Part shown: positions 48,201 through 56,700 of the stretch, in pieces
How positions within the stretch are numbered: position 1 is the first letter of the stretch
How the letters are laid out: every line of letters begins with the position of its first letter
DNA from: JANNGC01 sp043757045
Lineage (GTDB): Bacteria; Verrucomicrobiota; Verrucomicrobiia; Limisphaerales; SIBH01
Assembly: GCA_043757045.1 (NCBI GenBank)
Contig: JAYVQC010000241.1
Span: 37,916-101,915, forward strand
Length of the DNA stretch: 64,000 nucleotides
Reading direction: 5' to 3'
The notes under the pieces: model-generated
What the model was told of the DNA's origin: nothing
The model's input: only the letters and a program-made list of their open reading frames with translations
Database searches by the model: none
Translations under genes and position numbers: made by a program

Positions 48201-50749
48201 TCTTCACCACCTTCACGAACTTCGGCTGCGGCCCGACTTACCTCGCCACCCGCGTGTGGGCCGCGACCAATGCCTGCGGCAACGGCGTGCTCGCCACCCA
48301 GATTGTCACCGTGGTCACGCCGCCGCCCATTTTGAACTGCTCGCCGAACAAGACCATCGAATGCACCGACGTGCTGACCTTCGACGCGCCGACCTACCAG
48401 GAATACTGCGGCGGCACGAACGTCTCGCTCCGCATCGTCTCGACCGTCATCATCACCAACGGCCAGTGCGGCGCGACCTTCGTGGCCACGCGCACCTGGG
48501 AGGCCACGGATTCCTGCGGCTTGAAGACCACTTGCGGCCAGTCGGTCTTCGTCGTGGACACCACGCCGCCGGTCGCGATTCATGCCGCGAACAAGACGGT
48601 GCAATGCGGCGACGTGTGGAGCTTCGACCGCCCGTCCGGCACCGATGGCTGCAACGGCACGAACGTGCAGGTGCTGGTCCTCAGCACCGTGACCAACCTC
48701 ACCGGCACCTGCGGCTACTTCGCCACGCGCACCTGGCAGATCGTGGACCCGTGCAACAACATCACAACCAGCACGCAGGTCGTGACGGCCATTGACACGC
48801 TCCCGCCGGTGCTGACCTGCGCGGCGAACAAGATCGTCGAGTGCGGCCAGGCCTGGACGTTCAACGCGCCGACCGCGACCGACTATTGCCTCGGCAACGT
48901 CACGAACATCACGGTCATCAGCACCGTCACGAACCGTGCGAACCAGTGCGGCAACACCTTCACCGCCACGCGCACCTGGCAGGCGTCCGACGGTTGCGGC
49001 AACCTGAGCTTCTGCAGTCAGACCGTGCAGATCGTGGACACCACGGCTCCGACGGCGTTCTGCGCGGGGAACAAGACGATTGAATTCGGCCAGGCGTGGA
49101 ACTTCGACGCGCCCACCGGCCTGGATGATTGCGGCGGCACGAACGTGACCGTCACCATCGTCAGCACCTCAACCAACGCCGGCCCGTGCGGCCCGGCTTT
49201 CATCGCCACGCGCGTTTGGGAACTCGCGGATGCCTGCTCGAACAAGGTTAGCTGCACGCAAATTGTCACCGTGCGCGACATCACGCCGCCGGTCCTTGGC
49301 GCAATGCCCGACCTCGACGTGAACTGCCTCGGCGCCTGGTCGTTCGACCCGCTCGTCTCCACGGATGCCTCGGGCACGAACCTCACCACGGTCATTCTCA
49401 GCACGATCACCAACGGCACTTGCAGCGCGGGCTTCACCGTGGTCCGCACCTGGCGCGTGCAGGATCAATGCGGCAACAGCGCGACCCGCACCCAGACCGC
49501 GCGCGGACGCGCCTTCGTCACGATCAGCGGCACGCTCTTCGTGCCGACGAGTTATCCCGCCACCCTGACGGACAAGCGCGTGCCGAACGCCACGGTCATC
49601 GGGCCGACGAATACCAGCGCCACGACCCTCGCCGACGGCACGTTCGGACTGGTCTTCGACGCGGCGAGCAACGTCGTTATCCATCCGCTCGCGCCGCCGC
49701 CGCTGGATCCGGCGGAAGGCGTGACCACGCTCGACATCTCGCTGGTGCGCCGCCACATCCTGAACCTGGCAAACTTCGATACGCCGTACAAACTGCTCGC
49801 CGCCGACGTGGACGGCTCGACCACGGTCTCGACCCTCGACCTCTCGTTAATGCGCCGTCTCGTGCTTGGCCTCACGAACCGCCTGCCCGCCGGGCTGTGG
49901 CGCTTCGTGCCGGCCAATTACACCTTCCCGAATCCGCTCGCGCCGTGGAACGCGCCGACCAACCGCACGTATCCCGGCGTGGCTGCCAACGTCACCGGGC
50001 AGGATTTCGTCGCGCTCAAACTCGGCGACGTGAATGCCTCCGGCGCGTTCGGCGCGGCGGGCCAGGCCAAGTCCGCCTCGATTTCCAAGTCCGGCCCCGC
50101 CGTCACCTTCCGCGCCAGCAGCGCCACGAACGTCACCGGCACCAGCGTCGTCGTGCGCGTCACGGTCAGCGGCTTCAACCAGATCGGTACCGCGCAAGGC
50201 ACGGTGACATGGGACCCGGCGGTGGTGCGCTTCGCGCGTATCGAGGAGATCGGCCTCGCCGGACTGGGGGCGGGCAACTTCGGCACGAACTATATGGCCA
50301 CCGGCCAGCTCAGCTTCTCGTGGGACGACCCGCAGGCTCAGGGCGTGACCGTCGCGGACGACACGGTGGTCTTCGCGCTGCGCTTCGACGTGATCGGTGG
50401 TCCGGGCAGCCTCTCGCCGGTGGCCTTCAGCGACGCCATCGCCGCGTGCGAGGCCTCGGTGAATCTCCAGCCCATCGCCTTCCAGAGAGTGGCCGGCGTG
50501 GTGAGCGTTCTGGGGGCATCGCCGCAGACGAACCTCGTGAAGCTGAAGCAGGGCGCGTTCGCCCACGGCACCTTCGGCATGAGCGTGTCCACGGTCTCAG
50601 GCCGCACCTACCTGCTCGAATACACAGACTCGCTTTCCTCCACGAACTGGATCGCGCTGCCGCCGCTCGGCGGTAACGGCGCGGTGCAGACCTTGACCGA
50701 TCCCTCGCCCGCCGCCGCGCAACGTTTCTACCGGCTGCGGATCGAATAA
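33209..50749 (+). CDS. 5846-aa BACON/cohesin/HYR/dockerin giant surface protein
   Basis: Start ATG 33209; signal peptide MRKCLNTLLQAGVLSLALAF, cleaved near AGA (about 27). Approximate residues: cohesin-like 1 (28-175, VARGQTN, FDTNLF); BACON repeats 1-40 (177-3614); cohesin-like 2 (3616-3761, same subfamily); BACON 41-54 (3762-4960); six HYR-like Cys-rich repeats (4963-5431, ATRTWxxxDxC); a carboxypeptidase-regulatory-like domain (5434-5503); a dockerin-like domain (5504-5613, loop DVDGSTTVSTLD then LSLMRRLVLG); cohesin-like 3 (5629-5769); and the C-terminal module ending RFYRLRIE. By length about 0.6 MDa. There is no enzymatic domain. The repeats carry paired cysteines, so the exported chain could hold more than 50 disulfides. 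The next gene starts 19 nt downstream and shares the HYR-to-cohesin block. The coding call is secure; scaffold or adhesin role is inferred. Confidence 0.93.
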   Translation: MRKCLNTLLQAGVLSLALAFAVETAGADRVLRAHDFTVARGQTNTLRISLESLGDVNALGFTVCFDTNLFALVPPVRRGAAISNLYPSATFTPNTAALETNGWIGLVIGLDIGTGETWPTGTNQLVEMDFRALPGTGSSNAAIEICDKVTAPEMSNADAQPLVASYSHANVLVTGDCTYALNTNSASVAFSGGSRTANVLTDFICAWTAENTNAWIQFTSVTNGTGAGSVTFNVALNPELAPRTGTLTIAGQTFTVNQAAFVCDYAITPTTRMHAPGAETNSVSLSTSNQCPWTIENTNSWITILSPLSGTGSTTVDYRLAANPNIVPRTGTVVIAGQTLTLAQDPLICTYALTPTSRSHAPTAGTNSFSFTAPAPCAWTAATTNNWIVLISGLNGLGNGSVSYRLLANANSVSRAGSIDLSGENFAVTQDGAPCDPVLTPSGLSHGFNTATGLVSVALPTGCVWNASTTNSWITIDSGTSGLGTGTVGYTVASNAQFTSRLGVITIAGAAFTVSQSGAPCPTTLDPVSATLGHNAATGTVSVAVAGPCAWTTENTNAWVQILSGSGTSTGTVTYAVAPNTNITARVATLIIAGEIFSLTQNGAPCAYALTPANQNLGPNAVTNSFTVTAQAGCAWTVDNTNSWITIQSGANGNGGGVVTYSLAANPIAVSRTATILVADQSFAITQDAAACTFALSVTTRTHGPTAVTNSVVLTTLTGCAWTISNLNSWITFPAGTNGSGTFTNIYQVEANPDPVGRTGVVMIAGRVLTIAQNPAPCSYALNPTSRAHGSGSETGLVSVTTHPLCNWTAVPSASWIIINTGASNSGPGSIGYTLAANTNGAGRTGFIAVNGQANTITQAGLPCVFAITPTNASHGFNAVTASVAVATLEGCNWTISNTNSWITILSGLNNSGSNTLIYALAANPSTLPRAAVVVIAGIEFSIAQNGAPCTYTLIPGSRLHPASADTNSLIIEAGSNCAWAASTTNAWLAFTSATNGAGTNTISYTIAANPNPAQRVGALFVDGKTFVVTQLALVCEITLTTTSRNHGAGADTNTIGVTANGAGCPWNATTVASWISLTGASGTGDGAVTYTLASNPNGTNRTATVQIADKTFTITQDAAPCLFTVLPLNITNGPASFTNTISVTTLNGCAWTVLNTNGWITISGSANHTNSGSVSLVLATNPTSLARAGTVEIAGQLVTISQNGVPCVFALSATQRSHTRDAVTNSVNLAAPIGCAWSVSTAQGWITILSPLSNTGSNTVSYALGENFDIISRTGTVQIADKVLTIIQAGTPCEYVLTPTNRAHSASAETNTVALTTATNCTWEVVNTNSWIAFMPPTNGLGSAVIEYVLAANPTVVARAATVLIGGKEFVVTQAGEACAFVASPLNRNHTSAAVTNSIAVTTQSGCAWTVSNSVPWISFVAPLTHTNSGSINYVLAANPSLDVRTGVVAVAGQLVTITQDGITCSYALTPSNGAHGFAASTNSFAITAPGVCVWSSFTTNEWISILSPTNGSGNGTVTYALSANPVIVARTGAVEVAGHSFPVVQAAAPCVYQIAPTSRAHPADGTNSTVALTVLAGCAWDVLNTNAWLTIDSPTNGAGSAVIAYTVLPNPSVSPRSGVVLIGGQLFAVSQFGVFCAFEIAPTSRQHTSPAATNSFAINTPGEDCPWTATTTNSWITLVAPAGGTGSGTITYQVAINPVAFARTGTIQAEGQIFTVTQDAAPCGYALTPTQQSFTANAATSSVSVATLAGCTWTPATTNSWLTILSASTNNGSGTVSYAVAENLLLTERVGFIAIADQTLVVTQAAVICTYSLSPTNRAHGSGSATGLVSVTTSVNCPWDAVATNSWIKLTVPGGVGTGTVGYTIEANPTSLPRSSVVVIGGKPFTVSQAGAACTFALGASGASHSAGAITGAVSVTTLGGCVWSASSGAGWITILPPLSHTNSGSFNYALAQNFTAIARTGTVTVADQTFTITQSGAACTYALATNSAAHGAGVETNSVGVTTLVGCVWNVSNTNAWIEILSATSATNSGTVTYRVLANPTALARAGTFSIAGLEFSVMQAGGACTFALAPSGATYGFAATNGSVAVTTLIGCAWNVSNGVAWITVTSPLANTNSSAVTYTVAENTTALPRNAGLRIAGQDFNISQAGAGCAYSLSTNAVTHGVALETNSVTLTTLVGCAWSVSNIAPWIEILSPLNNSGSGVVTYRVLANPTALWRTGVVSIAGLPLTVAQAPASCTFALATNNATHGAGAGGGSVAVTTLVGCTWSVSNGTPWIHLTSPLNNSNSAVVSYTVDANPTSLQRSGIIRIAGLNFPVTQNGAVCTYDLDSFGVSISSAAETNSVQVLTLVGCAWTVSNSVPWVTILSPLNNTNSGTVTLAIAANPTALERSGTVKIAGLDFVISQAGASCVFSLATNSFTHTASPATNTVAVTTLLGCPWTVDNTNAWIVIQSALNNTNSGSVTYRVLSNATALARSGVVRMAGINFTVTQLGAGCVFTLGTNFASFDYLIHTGTVAVTTLTGCTWSVSTATPWLTGLSSLNNSNSGTVSYRVDANPTALSRTGLVSAAGLDFTVVQGGAPCTFALATNSVAHGAGVETNSVNVTTLIGCTWTPSNGAPWITITSPLNNTNSGTFSYQVATNPTALSRTTFVNIQGQVLTITQAGAACNYVLSSGGANYGFGAGPGVVGVTTLTGCVWTASTATPWISVVTSGTQSNSGLANFNLQANPTALTRTGTVLVAGQNFTVTQDGAPCSYSLNSNSVTLVSTAVNSSVSLNTLTGCVWTASTATPWLNILNGPSYTNGGVVTFSAQSNSTALFRTGTVTVAGLTFTVAQAGAACSFQLSSSSATHGPGVESNTVSVTTLIGCTWSVSNGAPWITILSSLNNSNSGSVSYLIATNPTALARSAVVRIDGLNFTVNQDGAACNYFLSSASAAHGAGVENGSVNVATLPGCAWTVTNSTPWITITSPLNNTNSGTVSYSVATNISVLSRTGTVSIAGQIFTVTQLPGLECTLALLTSNNVHRAAAESGGIGVLTLTGCSWGVTNTNAWITITSGPRVDGPGHVLYSLAANTDFAPRSGFVNVGGIAFGLTQMGTGCTYRVSPTNRTHGSGANVNSFTVTTTAGCGWSVLNTNSWLTITANGSGNAAVTAVSYSIAANPGVNPRYGYFNVGGDLLLITQWGSGCGFTVNPPVRTHGPGAETSTATFTVNTATCTWTGVNTNAWITFNTATSGTGAGSVSYTVAANPSGTPRQGVFTIGGAPVTVNQAGQSCTFAVTPPVASHNSAGANGSIPVTTGSGCIWYVFNTHSWISFDVWNGTNSGSANYTVAANPTIFARSGQVILGGELVTITQDGAPCTYALVPSQMSLGAATTNGSFNVQTLLGCDWSAVATQPWIIVTTGASGQGNGVVTYAVTANPGVLSRTGTVVVAGQSLNIVQAGTPCAFSLSAGSATHGGDAESGSVNVLTDAACNWTVVNTNAWITITNGGTGGSTVGYAVAANPNFSPRAGVVVIAGQNFTVTQASKPCIYALTPTSLSFASNPTNGAFSFTASNACAWTVVNSNSWITLTSLPTNGTGNGTVTFNVATNTGALRLGGIYVGGTPFTVIQAGASRVVRALTMNVARGQTNRVRIVLEAAGNENAMGLSLQFDTNQLNFVQAVRGVASSNLNATFSVNSSPAALAAGRVGLQLGLDIGTGVTFAPGSNVVAEVLFRATPGTGFATTDVLFTNTPIFAQVSDLTANSLPASYAPTTVNIIGACNFTVSTNATSVVAAGGARSITIAGNALCAWNVVNTNAWITFSLPVDGAGNGTVNFTVAANPIGLPRTGVMSIAGVTYTVTQSAAACSYSILPTTRSHTAGTEGGLVSITAVAGCNWTVSNTNAWVTILTATNGSGNGDVAYSVAVNPSSFARTGVVVIAQQNFTIVQSGSSCTYSIAPTNQTHGFASEGGSVAVTSPGGCPWTVSNTNSWLTILSSTNGTGSGFVTYATAYNPNGTARTGTVIIATRAFTVVQSSNTCPVTLPLTSRSHGEGVESNAFTVNASACAWTAGTSNSWITVLTAGGSGIGAVSYTIAANLVLSPRTGSIFVAGREFTITQAAASCLYSLSSSNGFLDSGVANGLVTLTTAGGSCNWTVINTNPWVTITSPTNGTTGLDITYTITSNPAGLFRTGLVFIAGLPYSIIQTSAPCSFALSVPNPTHSFAAVTNTVSLTTLTGCRWTVSNTNAWISILNSTTQTNSGVVIYSVLSNATALTRLGYVTVGDQLLAITQTGVPCTTSITPTNRAHVATLSTNTVNVFSPVGCTWTVSNSLPWVSILPYSGTSNGVVTYLVEANPSAYGRTGMVTLANQTFTITQVGAACSYTLTPSNLVVAADGDFLVAQLDTLEGCPWSLVNTNPWIFIVSEVSGTGPVEIAYIVNGNPSGASRTGRVTVANQTLTLRQNGQPCSFTISATNAAVASGAGGGQLTVTSLTGCPWTVSNLNNWITFPAGTNYAGSNTISYAVSANPLFVARTGTVMVAGQVFTLVQAGVTCQYALSVSNVTVSSLSLTGLVGVTSANGCTWQTVNTNPWISIKAGLEGTNNGVVRYTPTANDSPLARSGFIVIAGIPFQVTQFGTPCTYSLSPTGRLHGSLVSTGQVNVITAAECGWTVNNTNPWISITSQGVGFFTYALEFNPNFQDRVGTFGIADQVFTVTQLGAGCGYTLQTNGAFHGALMETGTVRVVTPQGCTYTAAKSNTWINILSSSQVSNLITVTYSVAANVSGAVRNGQISVGSTTERVFFNVTQATVFCTFAVAPTYLSHGFEAENGAISVTTSNPCPWTVSNLNNWITIPAGTNYTGSQTVNYLVSANPSGSSRTGLVMVAGKLVRIGQAGLVCSYTINPPDQAHGFLASTSSVFVTSPTLCTWNVNRTNSWITILGPTNITGTSIVSYAVAQNPFATPRTSVIRLAGLSHTVTQAGAPFLLASNKTLNCDAAWNFDPPINAGHCLTPGETVAVFTTFTNFGCGPTYLATRVWAATNACGNGVLATQIVTVVTPPPILNCSPNKTIECTDVLTFDAPTYQEYCGGTNVSLRIVSTVIITNGQCGATFVATRTWEATDSCGLKTTCGQSVFVVDTTPPVAIHAANKTVQCGDVWSFDRPSGTDGCNGTNVQVLVLSTVTNLTGTCGYFATRTWQIVDPCNNITTSTQVVTAIDTLPPVLTCAANKIVECGQAWTFNAPTATDYCLGNVTNITVISTVTNRANQCGNTFTATRTWQASDGCGNLSFCSQTVQIVDTTAPTAFCAGNKTIEFGQAWNFDAPTGLDDCGGTNVTVTIVSTSTNAGPCGPAFIATRVWELADACSNKVSCTQIVTVRDITPPVLGAMPDLDVNCLGAWSFDPLVSTDASGTNLTTVILSTITNGTCSAGFTVVRTWRVQDQCGNSATRTQTARGRAFVTISGTLFVPTSYPATLTDKRVPNATVIGPTNTSATTLADGTFGLVFDAASNVVIHPLAPPPLDPAEGVTTLDISLVRRHILNLANFDTPYKLLAADVDGSTTVSTLDLSLMRRLVLGLTNRLPAGLWRFVPANYTFPNPLAPWNAPTNRTYPGVAANVTGQDFVALKLGDVNASGAFGAAGQAKSASISKSGPAVTFRASSATNVTGTSVVVRVTVSGFNQIGTAQGTVTWDPAVVRFARIEEIGLAGLGAGNFGTNYMATGQLSFSWDDPQAQGVTVADDTVVFALRFDVIGGPGSLSPVAFSDAIAACEASVNLQPIAFQRVAGVVSVLGASPQTNLVKLKQGAFAHGTFGMSVSTVSGRTYLLEYTDSLSSTNWIALPPLGGNGAVQTLTDPSPAAAQRFYRLRIE
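33738..44050 (+). repeat. BACON array A, 40 repeats
   Basis: Forty tandem units of about 258 nt. Nearly every unit has a Cys at position 1 and a second Cys some 26-28 residues later in GCxW, followed by NTNxWI or a variant. Units 21-33 share a private signature (TLxGC, SPLNNTNSG, NPTALxR), indicating local expansion. Confidence 0.88.
44053..44490 (+). other. Internal cohesin-like domain splitting the BACON array
   Basis: Encodes a roughly 145-aa domain beginning RVVRALTMNVARGQTN with ENAMGLSLQFDTNQLNFV. It is clearly related to the first domain of the same protein and to cohesin-like domains in the two other large proteins at 2218 and 29427. It looks inserted between BACON 40 and 41. Confidence 0.65.
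44492..48090 (+). repeat. BACON array B, 14 repeats
   Basis: Fourteen units of about 257 nt, more diverged from each other than units 21-33 of array A. The last unit ends at an A-P-F-L-L-A-S-N-K-T junction that starts the HYR-like block. Confidence 0.88.
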
Positions 50750-50767
50750 TCAGAAAAACAAAACTCA

Positions 50768-53700
50768 ATGAACCCGCACACCATGAGCACGAAGACGCGC
50801 CGCCAGGCCACGAACTTCCTCCTGTCCCTCGCCCTGCTGCTCGGCCTCACCGCCGGCTCCGCGCGCGCCGCCACCCTGACCTTCGCCGTGGGCGCGACCA
50901 ACGCCGTGACCAACTCGCAGGTCGTGCTGCCGATCCGTGTAACGAACTTCACCTCGATCAGCAGCTTCTCGTTCTCGTTCCACTGGAACACGAACGTCGC
51001 GCGCTTCATGGGCGTCGAGCAATTCGCGCTGCCGGGCCAGACCACGAACGACTTCGGCCTGCTCACCAATGACTTTGGCATCTTCCCCGAAGGCACGCTC
51101 ACCGCGCTCTGGTTCGAGCCGAGCGGCGGCAGCACCAACGTCCCGAACGGCGCGCAGATTTTCGGCCTCCGCTTCCAGCTCATCGGCACGGCGGCGGCGA
51201 CCTGCCCGGTGCGGATTGACGGCACACCCACCGAAGTGTTCGCGGCGGACGGCAACCTGGAGACGGTTCCCGTCGCCACGGTGAACAACATCCTCAGCAT
51301 TGACCGCACGCTCATCGTCACCTGCCAATCCGACAAGATCGTGGAGTGCGGCACGCCCTGGCAGTTTGATCTGCCGCAGAACACCGACAGTTGCGGCGGC
51401 CTGCCCGTGACCATCAACGTCCTCAGCACCGTCACCAACTTCACCGGCACCTGCGGCTTCACGGCCATCCGGACTTGGGAGATTCTCGACGCTTGCACCA
51501 ACCGCACCGTCTGCGTGCAGACCGTCACGGCCATTGACACCACTCCGCCCGTCGTCTCGTGCGCGCCGAACAAAACCATCGAGTATGGCACGGCGTGGAA
51601 CTTTGACCGGCCCACGGGCAACGATCTTTGCATCGGCACCAACGTGAACGTCGCCGTCACCAGCACCGCCACCAACTTCGGCCCGTGTGGCTTGATGTAC
51701 ACCGCCACCCGGACCTGGAGCGTTTTCGACGGCTGCAGCAACGCGGTCAGTTGCACGCAAATCGTCACCGTGCACGACACCACGGCGCCGGTCATCACCT
51801 GCGCGCCGGACAAGAACGTGAACTGCCTCGGTGTGTGGGCCTTCAACCCGCCGTTCGCCACCGACATCGCCGACGGCACGAACCTGACCATCACCATCGT
51901 CAGCACCGTGACGAACGGAACCTGCGGCTCCAGTTACACGGCCACGCGGACCTGGCGGGCCACGGACAGTTGCGGAAATTTCTCGCAGTGCAGCCAGACG
52001 GCATTTGGCCGCGCTATTGTCACGGTCAGCGGCACGGCCTTCCTACCGACAAATTATCCGGCGACCATTTCTGACAAGCGTGTGACCACGGCCACAGTCG
52101 TTGGCCCGACGAACACCACGGCGGCCACAGTCGCGGACGGCACGTACAGTCTTGTCTTCGACGCGGCCAACAATGTGACCGTGCAGCCGCTCGCGCCGAC
52201 CAGCGGCCAACCGGCGGACGGCGTGAGCACGCTCGACATCACCTTTCTGCGCCGCCACATCCTGAACCTCGCGCTGCTCGACACGCCGTATAAAAGGCTG
52301 GCCGGCGACGTGGACGGTTCCAGCAGTATCACCACGCTGGACTTGTCCTTCGTGCGCCGCCTCGTGCTGGGTTCGACCAATCGTTTCCCGCGTGGCCTGT
52401 GGCGTTTCGTGCCGGCGGATTTCGTGTTCGCCAATCCCGCCGTGCCGTGGAGCGCGCCGACCAACCGCACTTACGCCAGCGTCGGGGCCGACACTGTCGG
52501 CCAGGATTTCGTGGCCCTGAAACTGGGCGATGTGAACAATTCGTGGACGCCGCCGGTCAGCACCGTCGGTTCGCCGAAAAGCGCGGCCAAGAAAGCGCCC
52601 GTCTCGGCCGGCACCACGAACGGCGTGACCTTCATCGCGCCGGTGACGAACGGGTTCCCCGGTGATGAGATCGTGGTTCCCATCATCACTTCCGGTTTCA
52701 ACTTCGTGAACGGGTTTCAATTCACGCTGCGCTGGGACACCCAAACAGTGGCCTTCGTGAACCTGGGGCAATTTGGTCTGCCGGGGATGGGCGGTGGCAA
52801 TTTCAACACCAACTTCGCGCGCGGCTACACCAATCTCGCGGGCAACCCCGGCATCCTTACCGTGCAATGGGACGAGCCGAGCGCAGGCGCGCTGGACCTC
52901 GCGGAGGGCGCGCTGGTCTTCGAGGCCCGTTTCCGGCTCGTGGGCGCTCCGTCGAATTCCACGCCGCTGACCATTGATGGCTCGCTCACGGCCTTTGAAG
53001 TGGTGAACGGAAATCTGGAAGTCACGAACAGTTCTTCGATTGATGGTTCGGTTTTCGTCAAACAGCCGAACCGCGCGCCGAATCTCGCGACCATCGCCGC
53101 GCAGAGCATCAGCGAAGGCGTCCTGTTCAGCCTCACACCCGTGGTCACCGATGCGGATGGGTCGGTGCAGACGCAGACCTTCTCGCTCGACGCGGCCCCG
53201 GCGGGCGCGAGCATCAATCCCACAACCGGCCTGTTCACCTGGACGCCGACGGAGGCGCACGGGCCGGGCGTGCATCCGGTCACGATTCGCGTCACGGACA
53301 ACGGCACGCCCGCGCCGCTGAACGACACCGAGTCGTTCAACATCACCGTCAACGAGATCAACTCAGCCCCCGTGCTGACGACGATTGGCAATTTGAACGC
53401 GAACGAGGGCAGCTTGTTCTCGTTCACCGCCACGGCGACGGATTCCGATCGGCCCACGAACAGCCTGACCTTCACGCTCGAAGACGCGGTGCCCTCCGGC
53501 GCGAGCATCACAACTGCGGGCGTGTTCACCTGGACGCCGACTGAGGTGCAAGGCCCGAGCACGAATACTTTCACCGTGCGCGTCACGGACAACGGCTCGC
53601 CCGCGCTGAACGACTTCGAGGTCATCACGATCTTTGTCGCCGAAGCGAATGGAGCGCCGGTGCTGACGGCGATCACCAGCAAGACGGTGAGCGAAGGCAG

Positions 53701-56700
53701 CACTCTGACGTTCACGGCCTTGGGCAGCGACTCGGACAGCCCCGCGCAAATTCTCAGCTACAGCCTCGGCGCAGGTGCGCCGTCGGGCGCGAGCATCAAT
53801 TCCGCGAGCGGCGCTTTCTCGTGGACTCCGACCGAGGCGCAGGGGCCGAGCAATTATGTCGTGACTGTGGTTGTCACCGACAATGGCACTCCCGCCTTGA
53901 GCGATTCCAAAACCGTCAGCATCACCGTCAACGAAGTGAACGTCGCGCCGACGCTCGGCCCGATTGGCAACCAGGTGATGAACGAACTGACCACGCTGGC
54001 TTTTGCGGCGGTGGGCGGCGACGCGGATTTGCCCGCGAACACGCTGACCTACAGCCTCTCGAACGCGCCCGCCGGAGCGACCATTCATCCGTCGAACGGC
54101 ACGTTCACTTGGACGCCGACCGAGGCGCAGGGATCGAACACTTACACCTTCACGATCCGCGTGGCGGACAACGGCACGCCTGTGTTGAGCGCGTCGGAGA
54201 CGATCACCGTGCAGGTCAACGAAACCATTGGTGCGCCCGTGCTGGCGTTCATCGGCAACAAGTTTGTGAATGAAGGCAGCCTGCTGACGTTCACGAACAG
54301 CGCCACGGATGAAGATGTCCCGGCGCAGATTCTCACTTACAGCCTGTCCAACGCGCCCGCGGGTGCCAGCCTGAATTCCTCGAACGGGGTCTTCACCTGG
54401 ACGACGACGGAGGCGCAGGGATCGAACACGTATTTCGTCACGGTGATCGTGACGGACAGCGGCGTGCCCGCGCAGTTCGCCTCGCAGGCGGTCATCATCA
54501 CCGTGGGGGAAGTGACCACGCCGCCGTTGCTGGCGGTGATTGGCGCGCAAGGGGTGAGCGAAGGCAGCACGCTGAACTTCACCGCCACGGCCACGGACGT
54601 GGACCTGCCCGCGCAGACCTTCACCTTCAGCCTGTTGAACGCGCCCTCGGGTGCGGTCATCCACCCCACGACCGGCGCGTTCTCGTGGACGCCGACGGAG
54701 GCGCAGGGGCCGAACAGTTATCAAGTCACCGTCATCGTCACCGACAATGGCACGCCGGCTTCGAGTGATTCCGAAGTCGTGACCATCACAGTCGGAGAAG
54801 TGACCACCGCGCCCGTGCTGGCGGCGATTGGCAACAAGACGGTGAACGAAAGCGCGCTGCTGAACTTCAACGCCTCTGCCACCGACGCCGACCTCCCCGC
54901 GCAGACGCTTACTTACAGTCTCGACGCGGGTGCTCCATCCGGCGCGAGCATCACCAGCGGCGGCGTGTTCACTTGGACGCCCGCGGAGGCGCAGGGGCCG
55001 GGCAGTTACAACGTCACGGTGCGCGTGACGGACAACGGCGTGCCGCCGTTGAGCGTGTTTGAAACGATCACCATCTCGGTCAACGAATCGAACATCGCGC
55101 CGTCGCTCGCCGTCATCAGCAACAAGACCGTGGTGAAGAACACGCAACTCAGTTTCTCCGCCGTGGGCAGTGATTTGGACTCGCCCGCGCAGACGCTCAC
55201 CTACAGCCTCGACGCGGGCGCTCCGGCGGGCGCGACCATCAACCCGACGACGGGCGCGTTCACCTGGACACCCAACAATTCGCAAGGCCCGTCCACGAAC
55301 AGCCTCACGATCCGCGTGACGGACAACGGCCCCGGCAGTCTCAGCACCGCGCGCACTTTCTCCGTCGTCGTGTTCAACGACAACACCGCGCCGGAACTCG
55401 CCGCCATCGGCAACAAGGAAGTGACCACGCAGACGCTCCTCACCTTCCAAGCCACGGCGAACGACGCGGAATCCACCTCACAGACGCTGACCTTCACGCT
55501 GGAGAACGCCCCCGCTGGCGCGAGCATCCACCCGCTGACCGGCGTGTTCACCTGGACGCCTGCGGACGAGCAGGGACCGAGCACGAACGTCGTGACCGTG
55601 CGTGTGACCGACAGCGCGCCGTTCAATCCGCTCAACGACTCGGAAACGATCCAGATCATCGTGCATGAATTTATTGCGCCGACGATTGCCATCGCGGATG
55701 TCGCCACGCCCGCCGGCTCGGACGGCTCGTTCACGGCGGAATTTGAAATCACGCTTTCCGCGCCCGTCGCGCGCACCGTGACCGTGCAATACGAAACGGC
55801 CGATGGCAGCGCGCTGGGCGGTGAAGATTACACGCCGGTCTCCGGCACGCTGGTCTTCGAGCCGGGCATCACGAATCTCACGCTCGACATCGAGGTCACG
55901 GGCAAGTCCACGGTCTATACCAACCGCTCGTTCTTCGTTCAGCTTTCCCAGGCGACGAACGGCGTGCTCGCGGACGCCGAGGCGCTCGGCACCTTGCTCG
56001 CCACGGCCGCGCCCGGCTTCTACATTGACGACGTGACGCTCATGGAAGGCAACGCGGGGCGCGGCAACGCCGTGTTCACCGTGCTCTTGCGCGGCCCGCA
56101 CACGCTGCCGGTCACGGTGAATTACGTGGCGCTGAAAGGCTCCGCCCTCGCGCGCAAAGATTTCACCGTGAAGCGCGGCAGGCTCAAATTTCCCGTGGGG
56201 ACGAACACCGCACGGGTGAACATTCCCATCGTCGGCGAGACCTTGAGCGAATTTGATGAGAACTACACCGTGGTCCTCTCGCGTTCCGTCAACGCCGTCA
56301 TCATCCGAGGCACCGGCCACGGCACGATTCTGGATGACGACGCGCTGCCCTCCATCAGCATCAGTGATGCGGCGACGACCGAGGCCAACACCGGCGCGCG
56401 CGCGCTGGCCTTCACCCTCCGCCTCTCGGCCAAGAGCGGACGGCCCGTGAGCGTGGATTTTTCCACGATGGACGGCACAGCGGTGTCTGGCTCGGACTAC
56501 CTCGGCACCAATGGCACCGCGATCATTCCCGCCGGAAAATTGCTGACAAAGATCAGTGTCCCAGTCGTGGGTAACGCGCGGAGCGAGAGCAACGAAACCT
56601 TCTTCGTGAACCTCGCCAACTCGGTGAACGCCACGCTCGGCGACGCGCAAGGCGCGGCCAGCGTCAAGGACACCGACCGGGGTCCCGCCGTCCTGGTGGG

